Part shown: positions 25,101 to 50,045 of the stretch, in pieces
How positions within the stretch are numbered: position 1 is the stretch's first letter
Layout of the letters: each line of letters opens with the position of its first letter
Source: Erpobdella octoculata
Taxonomy: Eukaryota > Annelida > Clitellata > Hirudinida > Erpobdellidae
Length of the DNA: 64,000 nt
Assembly (NCBI GenBank): GCA_963978895.1
Contig: OZ022241.1
Location: forward strand, 13,216,856 to 13,280,855
Direction of reading: 5' to 3'
Translations under genes and position numbers: made by a program
Notes under the pieces: model-generated
What the model was told of the DNA's origin: nothing
What the model saw: the letters and a program-made list of their open reading frames with translations, nothing else
Databases searched by the model: none

Positions 25101-27152
25101 TTGTGTTGCTACTTCATGTTTCATGCCACACATGATAAACGACGCTTCTGGTGTTATGAAATAAAAATATTAATTATCAGGGACGGATACTGGGGGCTCC
25201 TGAGAGTCCTGGCCCCCTTTTGTTGCTAAAACCTCACGTCATTTAAAATTATACAAACAGTTACATGGTCCAACCCCCTAGACCTAGCAATTTGCTTAGG
25301 GTACAGCGTAGCAGTTGTCATAACGCCTCTTAAAATTCTACTTTTAGTTTGTTTTATGTCTATAATGTTTTGAACTCATCCCATCTATCTAAGTTTCAGA
25401 GTATGTTAATCTGTTCTACTTGTTTATGAGACTTTTTAATTCTGGGTCGGTCTCAAATAATCATGCATATTACTTTCATATAATGAACCGTGTACGTTTA
25501 TCAATATTTTAATTGAATATCTAATTAAGCATTTAGTCGTAATTTATTATTTAATTAGATATCCTTATGTTTAAAAATTTTATTCGTTCGCCATAGTTTG
25601 TAAGTTACACAGAATTTGTTTGATGGACCTGTTCTGTCTTTATTAAGGTATATCCGGTATTAGTAATGTTTGGAAGTGTTACTTGTTCGCTATAGTTTGT
25701 CTTTTTACACGGGATTAATTTTTTTATTATGCATTTATTATGGCATATCCTATTTTAACTGACTACAAATAAAAGTCAGTAAATTCAACTAACTTTAATA
25801 GTCTGAAAAAAACTCTAATAAAAATTCAATTTTTGATTTATTATTTTTTGACCAAAAGTATTTGTTTAAACCTGTAAACCTGACACTAAAATTAAAAAAA
25901 AAGTTTTTTTACTCAATCATTCTTTGGATCCCCTCCTACCACTAATCCTGTAATTGCCTTTGCAATTATTACAGATATTTATGCAAAATTGCTTTTAAAC
26001 CAATAAATAATGGTTTATATTTGAGAATATGTTATCGTTTTTCAAAACTTACTTGATTTTTCACTTCGAAAACTTTCCAACTCATGCGTCAGTCTCTTGT
26101 TAACATTTCCAACTAGTTTTTCTAATCTGTTTGATTTTTCAATTTTCGTCACTAATCTTGAATTCTGCGTATTTTTACAACATCAGGTGTTAAATAATTG
26201 TTCAAATGTTTTAATTGGTTAAAAACTGAAAAAATAATTTTTTTATTCGCTTATTTTTGACCTTTTAGTCAATCTCTAACACCAATTGACCACTCGCTCG
26301 CTAAAACTGTGCTTTCTACAGTCTGTAGGCATGACCTGAAGTTTGAGAGCATGCCCTTCAGGTTGTTTGTAGTTGGGACCATTCGCAAGAACGCTACTTA
26401 ATTCATGTCATCTAAACTCTTTATCATTTTCAACGTTTTTTTTAAACTCTTCTCTGTTTTCTTTTTTGTGTTTGATACTAACTAGGATAGTCACGACATT
26501 TAATACCAACTAATAGCCTAGAAGCTTTCTCTCGCACTTTTTCAAGAGGGATATGTGTGTGTGTGTAAATATATAAATCAATAACCTCGTCGGCCAAAGT
26601 TCAATCGTTTACCTGTTTTTCCAATTTTGACTTGAGAACTTTCTGTTTCATGATTTTTAGTTCCTCTTCTGTTTTAATCCTGGCTGATGTTTCATCGTCT
26701 AGAGATCTTCTCATTTCTTCAATCGTCATGGCCATTCCAGCTGTTTTCGCTTGAAGTTTCTACGGATTTAAATGTATTGGCATATAATTAAGGTTTTTTT
26801 AGTTTATTATTAATAGATCATTTTGGAATTTTACTTTGCATTCGGTTTGCCAATATTTTTTATCGTGTAAAAGTTTTTTGAAAACTTCTGCTATTAGATT
26901 CGGTGAGATCTCTGAATCCGACCTTTTATAAAAGTAATTTGATTAAAGAATAATTAATTATTGTTATTAATTTTATAAGTATTTTTTCTAACATTTCCGT
27001 AAAAATTAAGAAGAGAATTTAGACTCATACAAATAGAATTGAATCAACTTTGTTGTCAACAAATGCATGTAAATAAAACGTCATTACTTGCGCTCATGTT
27101 CTACCTCTGTTACATAGGCACTCAGTTGCTCAATTTCAAGCAGAACGTCATT
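22103..27152 (-). CDS. Coiled-coil protein, 3' six exons
   Basis: Six in-phase exons on the minus strand: 27088-27152, 26835-26922, 26613-26759, 26053-26164, 25053-25147, and the terminal exon 22103-22480 with TGA. Together they encode about 294 residues. Exons 1-5 and the start of the last one are rich in K, E, Q and L with heptad spacing, for example MTIEEMRRSLDDETSA, LEKLVGNVNKRLTHELES, LLQLEIQLNDLDLRNNQDLL. The last 80 residues are non-helical with several cysteines (CYF, NSNCNF, CPVHNNC). Splice sites are all GT-AG. The N-terminal exons were not found among the repeats to the right, so the gene is 5'-partial. Not recognised beyond coiled coil; a structural or centrosome-type protein is one possibility only. 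Confidence 0.7.
22634..24060. mobile_element. hAT transposon with 8-bp target duplication
   Basis: A 1,427-bp element in the last intron of the coiled-coil gene. Ends are CATAGGCGCTGACT and, inverted, CATAGGCGCCGACT (13 of 14 match). Identical flanks AGACTTGG (22626-22633 and 24061-24068) are the 8-bp duplication expected of hAT. It holds a decayed DUF4371-type transposase. At 23818-23950 it carries a run of GGGTCGGGTC-like words, probably a second, nested insertion. Confidence 0.93.
22770..23330 (+). pseudogene. DUF4371-type hAT transposase remnant
   Basis: Plus-strand blocks in changing frames match the N-terminal half of the hAT transposase class that carries DUF4371: FNELLKLRSDDNNSLKSWL, GYKWISYDIQNEIIEMLA, then after frameshifts a VSPNFDVHETFIGFYETTS-like block (about 23125-23190) and a short CFDEASN-like piece. 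The catalytic core and the C-terminal dimerisation region are missing. The element cannot encode its own transposase. Confidence 0.85.
24069..25052. other. Intron sequence; unidentified, partly coding-like
   Basis: Between the hAT element and the next coiled-coil exon. Around 24080-24660 base composition is richer in G+C and short open stretches exist on both strands, but no domain was recognised. CAGTGGCGGATCAAGGGGG near 24876 resembles a hAT terminus without a visible partner. Confidence 0.35.
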
Positions 27153-27792
27153 CTAAAAGCTCAATTACTGTGTGTTTGTTTGTTTCAATAAAGAATTATA
27201 CTATTTAATTTAGTAAAACATGGCTGTACAAACAAACCAAAATTGTTAGCTATAAAAGTCTAGATTAAATTTCGGAATTAAATCAAGATTAAAATATATA
27301 AAACTTAAAAAATAATTCTTAAAACGGTGTAATAAAATTCGAAAAATAAATTTAAAATTTTTGGCTTGCAGTGACGTTATTAACGTAGTTAAGAGTAGAG
27401 GTGTGCACTGCTGTGCACTGTAATGAGTATATCAAGGTATCTGTTCTAGGGCTACTAGGGCATAACCAACTTATTCCGGAAAACGGAATTCACTAGATAG
27501 CAGTGGTTGTCAAAATACTCCATTTCTTTATTTAAATAAAAGTAAAAGTTCCAGATTAATATAATATTTAAGTAGGTACAGGTACGCTGAAAGAGTTTTG
27601 TGGAGTGTTGGCGTAATAATGAATAATAAACGTAGACGTCTGATTGTCCATCAGTTGGAACATTTTGATTTTTTAAATTAAATACCTAAATGAATTTAAA
27701 TTAGCCTAGTTTTTTTGCTAATTAAAAATTAAATAAAGAAACGATTTTTGAAAAGAATAGATCTAAACCTTCTTGTTCAAAGGTAACAAGTC

Positions 27793-28118
27793 ATGGGCGC
27801 CCGCAGAAAATTTTCCAAAGGGGGAGGGGCAAAATATTTTTAGTAATGTTTTAATGTATCAAAATATTTTAATTAACACAATTTATGTACTCGTATATCA
27901 TAAACGTAAACCATACAAAAAACTTTACTTTACACAAATATTTAAAAAAAAATTTGAAATAAAATTTATTCATTAAACAGGAACTGGAGTCGTCTGTTAT
28001 CGCTACCAAACATATCTACAATTTTGTCCATAAAAGCTTTTTTGTTGCAGTTCACTTTGTCTCTGTGTACGCTTAACATGCACAACCCAGACAGACGTCC
28101 GTCCATCTGACATTGTAG
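27793..28118 (-). pseudogene. hAT transposase 3' end with one terminus
   Basis: Minus-strand residues RLSGLCMLSVHRDKVN and FMDKIVDMFGSDNRRLQF (28108-27977) match the C-terminal dimerisation tail of hAT transposases. At 27793 the sequence CATGGGCGCCCGCAGAAAAT has the look of the matching terminus. The right side is cut off by another repeat at 28120. Confidence 0.75.
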
Positions 28119-28119
28119 T

Positions 28120-28262
28120 AGAGGTGTGCACGGTAGTGGGGACAGCGGGAATACCGCGGAAATGGGGACGAATGAGGTGGGGATACCGCGGTAATGGGGA
28201 TGAAGTTGCGGGGTTACCGCGGGGATAGAAGCAAACGTTGCGGGACTACCGCGGAGATGGGG
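28120..28262. repeat. GC-rich minisatellite behind a TAGAGGTGTGCA word
   Basis: Starts TAGAGGTGTGCACGG, similar to the hAT end at 36560, and continues with about 36-bp units containing GGGATACCGCGGTAATGGGG. It may be the 5' end of a hAT-related element. No matching right end was found. Confidence 0.6.
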
Positions 28263-28277
28263 ACGAGTTTTATACAT

Positions 28278-28412
<135 letters not shown>

Positions 28413-28486
28413 TATTTATAAAAAAAATTCAAAAAACAAATTTTTAAGGAACAAATCTAGAGGGCAACCCCCTTGCCCCCCTGCGG

Positions 28487-29226
28487 GCAAAGGCGAATTT
28501 AAGAATTTGGAGCCCATAGGCTAAAGTTTTGATGGCGCCCCCAGCGCCTCTCCCCGGGAGCCCCTAGTAACTGATTGTTTCCCCGGACCCCGGTTCATGC
28601 AGAGTTGATACACAAATTTATTTGACTAATTATAGTAGAATAGCCTATAAATATAATGACGCTATGTAATTAATTACTTAAGAGTCCTGTTCAAGTCTTC
28701 CAAAATTTTTCATTAATGATAATTCCATATCTAGTAAAACAACTACAAAAATAATTATTATCTTGTCCCATTGTTGACCTAAGATAATTCTTGACTCTCT
28801 TTAGAGTAGAAAATGACCGTTCACCCAAGTAGTTGGTGTGCAAAGAAATATTCCAGTAGAAATGTCAACGTTTGGATATAGCCTACATCCTGAAGAGAGT
28901 TTGATCGTAGGATTTTGGATGCTCATTTATAGTCAAACAATTTGAATTAAATTATGTATTAAATTTATATTATTACTTTATAAAAACGGGAATCAAAACA
29001 CAAAATTCAAGTGAATGAAATAGTATAAAAATTAAATACAAAAAAACTTAAGCTTTGGAAACCAGGGTCCAGGGGTCGTCATCATAAGAAAAAAATAAAG
29101 TACCTAATAAAAAACTACAGCTTTAGATGACTTTATTTATTTTTCTTTACTTTCTTTCTTTTGCTTTGTTCTTCTTTTTTTGTGGCGCCCCCGGCTTCGT
29201 AGCAGCCTATGCCTAATTCCGCCCTT
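28487..29226 (-). mobile_element. hAT element remnant
   Basis: Left end CAAAGGCGAATTTAAG and inverted right end CAAGGGCGGAATTAGG are similar, and both are followed within about 50 bp by GGCGCCCCC. Between them the minus strand (about 28826-28740) encodes GERSFSTLKRVKNYLRSTMG, a hallmark of the hAT C-terminal dimerisation region. The flanks show no convincing 8-bp duplication, so the borders are approximate. Confidence 0.65.
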
Positions 29227-29337
29227 GTTCTCGTTAATGAGTACCATTTTGTGTCAAAATTTCGTAGCATTTGGTCCAACCGTTCTCGAGCTTAGCGCTT
29301 AGCAACACATTTAGCAACTTTTAGCAAATTTATTTTA

Positions 29338-29605
29338 CGTTTTATTGGCTAAAAGAAGTAAGGAAAGAGTGGAAGAAAGAAAATAAGCGCGAGCGGGAAC
29401 GGGAGAGAGAACGGGAACGGGAAAGCAAGCAGTAATAGGAGAGCGAGCGAAAACGGGAAAACGAACGGGAACGGGAAAGCGACCGGGAACGGAAAAGCGA
29501 CCGGGAGCAGGAAAGCAAGCGGGGAAAAAAGGAAGCAAGAAAGCAAGCGGGGAAGGAAACGGGAGCAAAAAAGAGAAACGATATAAAAACCCCGGGCACT
29601 AAGTT
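29338..29605 (-). repeat. Family A element, minus copy
   Basis: GGAAAGCGACCGGGAACGG-type units, with GAGTGGAAGAAAGAAAAT on the left and ACCCCGGGCACT on the right. Equivalent in inverted order to 37808-38345. Confidence 0.8.
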
Positions 29606-29819
29606 TATTTGTCTGGTTCATATAAAAATTACATCAAATAATGATTATTTACATAACACAATATCCTTTATGATATTGTGTTATCACTCTTGTCTCGTCT
29701 TTGACGATATAAGATTTGCTTAAAAAATAAAAATGTGAAAGTTTTGCAATTGAGTACCAAGATTATTTTTACAAAATAACAAAATACGTTGTTTAAATAA
29801 TTTTTGAAAATTTCGTTTC

Positions 29820-29975
29820 CAGCCGGGCCAGACCTATAATTTTGGCTTATGAAACGAGTTGGGCCAAGTTGTCGTACAAAATCGTCCCGTGCAGTACTCT
29901 ACTATGGATGCACGGTTCAAATTATCTAATCTCAAGCAAGCAAAGCGGCTACGGACACTGCTAGTTGTTAAGAAT
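29820..29975 (-). repeat. Family B element, minus copy
   Basis: The reverse complement begins ACTAGCAGTGTCCGTAGCCG and continues ATTTGAACCGTGCAT...GAGTACTGCACG...ACAACTTGGCCCA. It matches the first 150 bp of 51873-53400. Confidence 0.8.
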
Positions 29976-30119
29976 TTTAAAAATAATTTTTTTTTAATTG
30001 TGTTGTTCGTACATGTATCTATACGCTTGATACATGTTACCACAAAATTTTGGTTAGATTAACAAGTTAACAATCAGAAATTGGTACCAAACGCCGTGAC
30101 TTTTTGTCCATTATATTTT

Positions 30120-30400
30120 GTCTACGACCTTAACCTCACGACATTTTGTTCACGCCATTTTGTCCTCACGCCATTTTGTCCTCACGCCATTTTGTCCTCA
30201 CGCTATTTTGTCCTCACGCCATTTTGTCTTCGTGGTACCTTGTCCACGACATTTCGTCACAACATTTTGCGGGGGCGCCGATATTTTGTCCGCGACATTT
30301 TGTCCGCGACATTTTATCCGCGACATTATATCCACGAAATTTTGTCCACGACATTTGGTCTGGTGACATCTTTTTCAGTGACATCTTTTTCAGTGACATT
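30120..30400. repeat. Short-unit minisatellite (ATTTTGTCC units)
   Basis: About five 16-bp units CTCACGCCATTTTGTC, then 14-bp units CGCGACATTTTGTC, then TTTTTCAGTGACATC units. It ends about 420 bp before the HDHD5-like start codon. Confidence 0.92.
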
Positions 30401-30824
30401 TTTTCCTAGAATCCAAAAATGACCGCTTTTTAGATGCTAGAGTGATTAAGTTATGATCTTTTGGTTTTAAAAAGTGCATTCTGTTATTTACCTAACTTCG
30501 ACAACAAATATTTGGTAAGGCTGCGGGTTTTGGCTTAATTTTTTGTACAGCTTCTTCTACGGCTAATGAAAGCCTGTATATTACCTCGCATGGGTCACGG
30601 CAAAGTGTGATGATTTCGTCAAAAACTATTACTATGGCTACTATTACTATTATGCTCTCTGATCTGTCCTGAAAATGAAAATGATGTCGCAGCTGTTCAA
30701 GTTGTTCAAGGTACGATGTGATATTTGTTTCCGAATATTCTAGTTAAATTAAGTATAACTATAGTACTCGTTTTCTGGGAAGCCGCCTCAAAATTGAATC
30801 CTCGTGCACATTAAACATTTAAAA

Positions 30825-32781
30825 ATGTCGCAGATGCAAGCCGTTCGACGATTTTCGCAGTCGGCAGATATACGTAGACTACACAACAACAAAAAACCAA
30901 ATTTTGGAGTTTGCTTCGATGTTGATGGTGTAATAGCCAGAGGCCCTGTTAGCATACCTGCTGTTGCAGAAGTTGTCAACAAGTTAACTGACCACAAAAA
31001 AGAATGGATTGTACCAGTTGCTTTTGTAACAAATTCAGCAGTTCTTAAAAGTGAAAGAGCTGAATATATATCAAGATTGTTGAGAGTGCCAGTCAGTTTT
31101 AGTTGTACTTTTTTATTGATATAAGAACAGTGTATGTTGTATAAAAAAAAATTATCGGCAGGTGAGAGATACTCAAGTTGTACAAGCTATTTCACCACTT
31201 GAGGTTTTCTCAAGTCTAGCTGACATGTTTTGTGTTGTTGTTGGTCAAGGAAATCTCTACAAAATGGCTGATCAGTGGGTGAATATAACTTTAAAAATGT
31301 GTTAAGTAGTAGAAAAACAAACTCTGTTTTCTGTTAGATGTGGACTCAAAAATGTGTGTACTGTAGAAGAAATAACTAAAACTTTTCCTCTTTTGGATAT
31401 GGTAAATTCTGACAACATGAGCAAAACAGTAAGTTTGACTTTCAAAGTGTGGCAGCAGTAGCTGATAATTAATATTATCTTGCTCGATTTACTGTTTAGA
31501 ATATTTTTCTTATTTTAGTCTCCACATGGGGAAAGTTTCAAAAACTTCCCTAAAGTCGAAGGTTAGACACTTTTTCATGCTCAAGTTTAATAGAAAAAAA
31601 TCCTGATTACTTGTATTTCATCTGTTGATTTGACTAGCTATTGTGCTCTTCGGTGAGCCTATTAACTGGGAGACCTCATTGCAAATAATGATTGATTTAC
31701 TGCGGACTGATGGCATGCCACACACTTATCCCGAAATCTCAAACCAACAACAATTACCAATATATGCTTGCAGTTTTGACTTGGAATATATGAGCAGATC
31801 TTCTATTCCAAGGTGGACAACTATTGTATTGTTGTGCTTTACTAAAATAACATTGCATTTATTCACAATTCAACCATTCTAATAAAATATCAACAGGTTT
31901 GGTCACGGAGCTTTTTTGACATGCTTGGAATCTCTTTATAAAGTTTGTAGGAATATTTGAATCATCAGTTTTTTTACTGTACTTCTTTAATTATGTTTTA
32001 CAAACATCAGCAATTCATTATTACAGGAGATCACTGGTCGAGATATAACTTATTCTGCTCTGATGGGTAAACCTACAGAAGTTACCTTTAGGTATGCTGA
32101 TTACATTCTCAATCAAGAAGCAATTAGGATGTGTGCTTCATCACCTCTAGAGAAAATGTACATGATAGGGTATGTCCTCTGTCTGTTTTGTTAAGATTTT
32201 TTTTTATAGATAAATGATATCGATAACGAATGTAATTTTTTAGACTTTTAATTTTCACTTTTGTTCTTTAAGTTGTTTTCTATTTAAAATTAATAATTTA
32301 GTTATAGTTAATGTTGTTATGTTGCAATTTACTGCTTGATATTATGGCCTTTCCAATATTTGTTTACTTATTTGTTTATTTATTAGCTTTTGTTTTTTAT
32401 CATCTCCACAGTGATGCACCAGAAGCTGACATAGTAGGTGTTAACTTATATAAGAAATACCTCAAAAGTTTAGAACTTTGTAGAATGCAAGGAAATTCTG
32501 AAAAAGATGCAATGACTCTTGTGAACGAAACCTTTCCGCAATATCGTCAAGTTCCTCTGCATAGTTTTTTCTTGAACAGAACAGTTAAGAGCATTGAAGG
32601 CTGTCTGGTATGCACTGGAGTTTACAAAAAAGGAGATAAACTTGGAATTATGAAAACAAATAATCAAGTTTATCAGAAGAGTTTGTTTTCCAGTGAAGAT
32701 TTGGAAATACCTGACAACATTTTTGATGATGTCGATGATGCTGTCAATTATATTTTACAAAAAGAAAAATTTAATATTTGA
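30825..32781 (+). CDS. HDHD5: HDHD5-like HAD-superfamily hydrolase
   Basis: An eight-exon model gives 415 residues with all phases in agreement: 30825-31091, 31162-31274, 31338-31428, 31519-31561, 31638-31812, 31897-31942, 32027-32169, 32412-32781. The order of motifs matches HDHD5 (formerly CECR5). HAD motif I is FDVDGV (Asp32, Asp34), motif II VPVAFVTNSA, then LFGEPINWETSLQIMIDLL, FGHGAFLTCLESLYK, YSALMGKPTEVTFRYAD, and the C-terminal acidic motif GDAPEADIVGVNLY, where the more usual Asn of GDNP is Ala. The catalytic aspartates are intact. The N-terminus is basic and lacks acidic residues up to Asp15 (MSQMQAVRRFSQ), compatible with a mitochondrial presequence; a second ATG is three codons in. 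AATAAA lies at 32965-32970. The natural substrate of this family is not established here. Confidence 0.92.
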
Positions 32782-32999
32782 AAATTATGCATTTGTTATA
32801 GTTGATTATTTACAGTTACTGGTAATTGCCATAGAACTGATGTGTGGCTATATCCTCAATGAATTGTGATTATGTTTGCACTATTTTTATTTTTAAATAT
32901 GTTGCTTGATTAGTCCTGGAATTTATTTTTTGTTTTTTTTCCTGTTACTACCCTTCCTCCAATTAATAAAATATTTAATTCTGCTGCTCCTCTGGTTTC

Positions 33000-33335
33000 A
33001 CCTAGTTCTTTCATGTTTCTCCTGATGCCCTGCACTGGCTGCTTCTTAGAGTGGTTTTCAAAATTTGCCTAATTTTGTTTAAAATTAAAAATTGTAACTC
33101 AAGATCTACTTTTAGTCACTCTCTTACTTTTTCAGTTTGGCATTCTTCTGCCAAAACCTTTCTTTCTTACTCTGGTTCCTTGCTCTGGAACTCCCTACCA
33201 TCTCTGACCACTTCTTCGTCTCTTACTTTTTTCTTCCATCGGCTGAAGACTCCTTTTCGTTCAGCTCATAGCCGGAGCACTCTTACATACGTCTTCGTAC
33301 AAGAGCACTTTAGAAATATTATTCATTGATATGTT
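33000..33335 (+). pseudogene. 3' end of a CR1/L2-type LINE
   Basis: One frame reads LHWLLLRVVFKICLILF, then SGSLLWNSLPSLTTSSSL, the typical last part of L2/CR1 reverse transcriptase ORFs. The rest is missing. It ends in the tandem repeat listed next. Confidence 0.75.
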
Positions 33336-33500
33336 GTAACTTTGTCTTTCAAGCACTTTAGAAATATTATTGATTAATAAGTTGTAACTTTGTCTTTCAA
33401 AGCACTTTAGAAATATTATTGATTAATAAGTTGTAACTTTGTCTTTCAAAGCATTTTAGAAATATTATTGATTGATAAGTTGTAACTTTGTCTTTCAGTT
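33300..33500. repeat. 46-47-bp tandem repeat, four units
   Basis: Units contain GCACTTTAGAAATATTATTG and GTTGTAACTTTGTCTTTCA. They begin inside the LINE 3' end, suggesting the LINE tail seeded the array. Confidence 0.9.
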
Positions 33501-34825
33501 GTCTTCTGTGCTTAGGTAATTATTTCCGGTATAGAATTGGTTAATATTCATGTCATTTAAAACCATGGTTTTAATCTAGGATTTATTTATGGATGCTTTG
33601 AATATGTATATTGTGTAATCTGTTTTCCATCTATACTGTCCATAAATGTTTGAGTATTTAGATTACATTTTGACAAAAAAAGAAGATAACAGTTGTTTTG
33701 AAGCAGAACCACACACTGGCACTTAACTAAATTTTATTTGAACGAGAAAAAAAAATGTTTGCTAAATTGTTTTTAAAAAAGGGCGTGAGATGTCGCTTAG
33801 TGGAGTCACGTTCAACCAATCAACATCATTTGTAGCTTTATCAAATAAAGTTGTTGAGTTTCATTGCTTTTTATAAATACCGGAACGGTGTAAAATTATT
33901 TATTTCAAAATAATGGAACAAAATGTATAATTTATATGCGTTTGCATACATAACAAAACAAACAGATGACCTTCAAATTAAGGAATGGCCCGGTACAAAA
34001 AATTGTCTCCATTTCCACACAATACTTTCCATTCATTAAAAAAATCATCTCCATTACATTTATCCATGTCCCTATTTCATTGTTCTCCAACATCACCTCA
34101 TAACTTTTTTTTTAATAATCCTAAACTTTTCATTCCAAAATAGCTGATAACCTGCGACGGGGAGGGGAGGTGGTCGTAGGTATTTTTCCCATAATTTTCC
34201 AAAAAGTTCTTTACAAATTTTTTCATAAGAAAGGGTTATGGGAAGGCTCTATTTCAACATAACCAAAGGGCTCATTTCTAAATCAGAGAACCCACTTCAA
34301 CGTCAGAAAAGGGCCCGCTTCAATGTCAGGAGGACCCATTTCAAAACCAGAGAAGTAAGATAACTTCCACCTGGAAGTGACGGGGGATATTTAGCCCATT
34401 TTCTACAAAATTTTTAAAAAAGTAACTTTTTCTCCAAAGAATGAAAACGACAATAACTGCGGGGAGATAGCTGTAGCTCATGATCTAAAATATCCTACTT
34501 CAGCTAGTGTTTAAACTTAGACTTAGAAGGACGTCAGGTGTAAGCGTAGGTACCCCTTTCGATAAGTATGAAATATGGATGAACAAAAGTAGAAAACAGA
34601 GATGAGCAAATGGTTCTAAAAAGTTAAACGCAATGAGAAGCAAAAATTGAAAAAAGAATGATTCTAGATATGGATTAGAGAACTCGGCTTTTTTATGATC
34701 CCGTGATTAAACATTTATCAATCCTGAGATCCGTGAAAGAAAATAATTATACAGAAGTTATAACCCGTTATAAAAAAAAATAACTAGTTATGATTCCAGT
34801 GCCACATAACAGTGTTACGCAAATT
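33501..34825. other. No gene seen
   Basis: Intergenic sequence of 1.3 kb. At 34138-34190 the words AATAGCTGATAACC and GGTCGTAGGTATTTTT recall the interior of the hAT MITE at 5493-5885. No ends were found. Confidence 0.5.
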
Positions 34826-34829
34826 TCAT

Positions 34830-35083
34830 ATGCATACATACATATATACATAAATACATACATACATACATACATACATACATACATACATACATACATA
34901 CATACATACATACATACATACATACATACATACATACATACATACATACATACATAAATACATACATACATACATACATACATACATACATACATACATA
35001 CATACATACATACATACATACATACATACATACATACATACATACATACATACATACATACATACATACATACATACATACAT

Positions 35084-35132
<49 letters not shown>

Positions 35133-35400
35133 CATACATACATACATACATACATACATACATACATACATACATACATACATGCATGCATGCATGCATA
35201 CATACATACATACATACATACATACATACATACATACATACATGCATACATACACAATCATAACATACATGCATACATGCACACATGCATACATGCATAC
35301 ATGCATACATGCATACAGGCATACATGCATACTTACATACATACACACATACATACATACAGACATACATACATACATACATGCATACATACATACATAT
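34830..35400. repeat. (CATA)n tetranucleotide array
   Basis: About 570 bp of CATA units with a CA insert (35101-35126) and CATG variants in the right third. It lies about 350 bp upstream of the EF-hand start codon. Confidence 0.97.
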
Positions 35401-35752
35401 TCCGTTATGTGGCCTGGGGGTACTAAGTTTAGTCTAATTGTGGAAGTGTTCTGCTTTCCTTGGTTAGTTTAACATATACAAACAACATACCTTGATTGGA
35501 GATGGCGAAAACGTTCAAAATGGTTGAGGAAGTTTGCCGCATTTGCGCCAAAAATGCCTTTCCTCTTATGAATCACAAGACGTAAACATCAATATATACA
35601 TAACACTTGGCACGAATAAACAACTTCGCCCAGGAAAGCACGCTTGCGGAAAAACTCGTGGAATATTTTTGTTCTGTCATTAAGGTGGATTGAATTTTAA
35701 ATTTAAAAATCTCATTCTTGTTTGAGCGAAACTGAATAGTTATAACTAAAAT

Positions 35753-48169
<12,417 letters not shown>

Positions 48170-49844
48170 ATGACAAAAGATCCAAACTGAATTTTCTAGC
48201 AGATGTTATCTGTGAGCACAAATGAACATCTATTTAAAATCTACTTAAAAACTCACAAAAATCAACCAAAAAGTTCTCTTTTTCGCTCACATCCAGGAGA
48301 GAGTGTTGATGTGATTGAGATTTTCCACTTTGAGTTTTGCCTAAAGTTGTTGATGCCCTAACAAATTGTTTTTTAACTTTTAGTTTTGTTAAAAAAACTT
48401 GTAACGACAGCACTTTAATCAGGGGTGTCATTTACGGGGACAGAGAAGGCAATTGTCTCATTCCAAAAACTCATATTTTTTAATGAAGATTCATAATTTT
48501 AATAATTTTGGTATAAAGGAGTAAACAAACGTGTTTATCATCAAAAACATGAAAAAGCGCTAATGGTTGGCAACTTTGTATTAAACAAACATTAATTAAC
48601 TTCAAAAACGTTTTGGATAAATTGTTATTTTTCAATTCGACAATTAATAAAACAGATAGATAAAATAATTAAAATTTTTAATAAAAACTATCAATATAGT
48701 AATTTTTATGTGTTCGGAGAATTTACATCTTTATGATAATTCAGTCTTTGTGCCCCTATCAATGACCAGGGCTTCATGCTGGTTCTTCTTGCCTTCCTAA
48801 TTCATACCCGAAGTGACGCTCCTGTCTTAAAGGCTAAACGGCAAATTAAATAGAAATGTTTATATCAAGGAGTTCGTGCATAAGCGAAAAGTTCCAATTT
48901 GTAATTTGAACTCGAGCAAGTAGCTAGAAGTAGATAGAGTTTTTTTTTCCAGATCTACAGGCAATATATAACTTTTCCGCAGAAAGTTAAAAATTTTTTA
49001 TAAAAATCAGATAAGAAATAAAACTCTTTCAAAATTTTCTTTATTAAAAATCTATTTCACAGAAATAAATTATTATAAAGTGTCTATTTCAAATTGCGTT
49101 TATGTCCTGGTCACGAAACTCGATCTCAATCTCGAAACCCCAGAATTGACAAATTTTCAATGGCGTAATCCCGGGATCCGAAAAAACCCGGGATTTGTAA
49201 TCCCTAGTTCAAGCGCAGCCCACTCAATATGACTAATTTAAAATATAAGTACTTCTACCTTTATTCAATTGCTAATTAACATAAACTGAAGTTATACACT
49301 TTCTGTTTGGCTGTATTCTGCTGTTTGATTTTCAATTATTCGACATTTAAGTTTTTCCGTAAAAACAAATTTTTGAATGCAAAAAAATTGTTCGGTGCAT
49401 ATTTGTTCTCCCCATCTTTAAACTATAATTATAACTGTAGATTTGTTTCTTTTTGGCATGTTTGTCTTTCGTTATTATTTTATGCATTTATCTTAATTGT
49501 TGTGGTTGCAAAAAACTGACTTTTATTTAAACAGACAAAATTTAGATAACTATTGAGGAATTTACATCGAAAATAATCAAAAAGGAGAACGAAGCAAACA
49601 ATTTTATTTATTTTGTGGCAGATTGAGATTGAGTCCAGTCATGTTTTTAAGGAAGTCCAAACAGACGATGAGTTGCAACAAATTCTGAGATTTCGCGCAT
49701 CTAACTTTCATGCGAGATGTCCATCTGGCGAAAAGTGGGAAGCACAACTTTTTGAATGTAACTACACAGATTCGAGCACAAAACATACAAATTTGTTTAC
49801 CAAGGCTGAGATTACTTTTTGTATAAAACATATCCAGCCGCGGT
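48170..49844. other. 3' flank of the EF-hand gene; no firm gene
   Basis: Mostly A+T-rich. At 49622-49820, after a TTTTGTGGCAG acceptor-like site, an open stretch (SHVFKEVQTDDELQQILRF) has protein-like composition, but no partner exon or family was recognised. AATCCCGGGATC and ACCCGGGATTTGTAAT (49167-49203) form a short inverted pair. Confidence 0.35.
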
Positions 49845-50045
49845 ACCAGGACGTTTCACCCAAAAGACTTTTCACCCGAAGGCAAGACTTTTCACCCGAA
49901 AGACATTTCACCCAAATATAAGACGCTTCACCAAAAAGAAGTTTCGCCCGATAGACGTTTCACCCGAAGATAAAACGTTTTACTTAGAAATAAAATATTA
50001 CATCCAAATTTAAGACATTTAATCCAAAAATAAGACACACCCCAA
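49845..50045. repeat. 16-bp minisatellite (TTTCACCCGAAAGAC units)
   Basis: About ten degenerate units of AGACTTTTCACCCGAA, decaying to the right. Confidence 0.88.

Noticed and set aside
25187..25946. Candidate hAT element with ends CAGGGACGGATACTGGGGG and inverted CAGGATTAGTGG
   Set aside because: The ends match poorly and the flanking 8 bp differ (TTAATTAT against TAATTGCC).
34768..35472. MYVC / HTYI open frames
   Set aside because: Translation of the CATA array.
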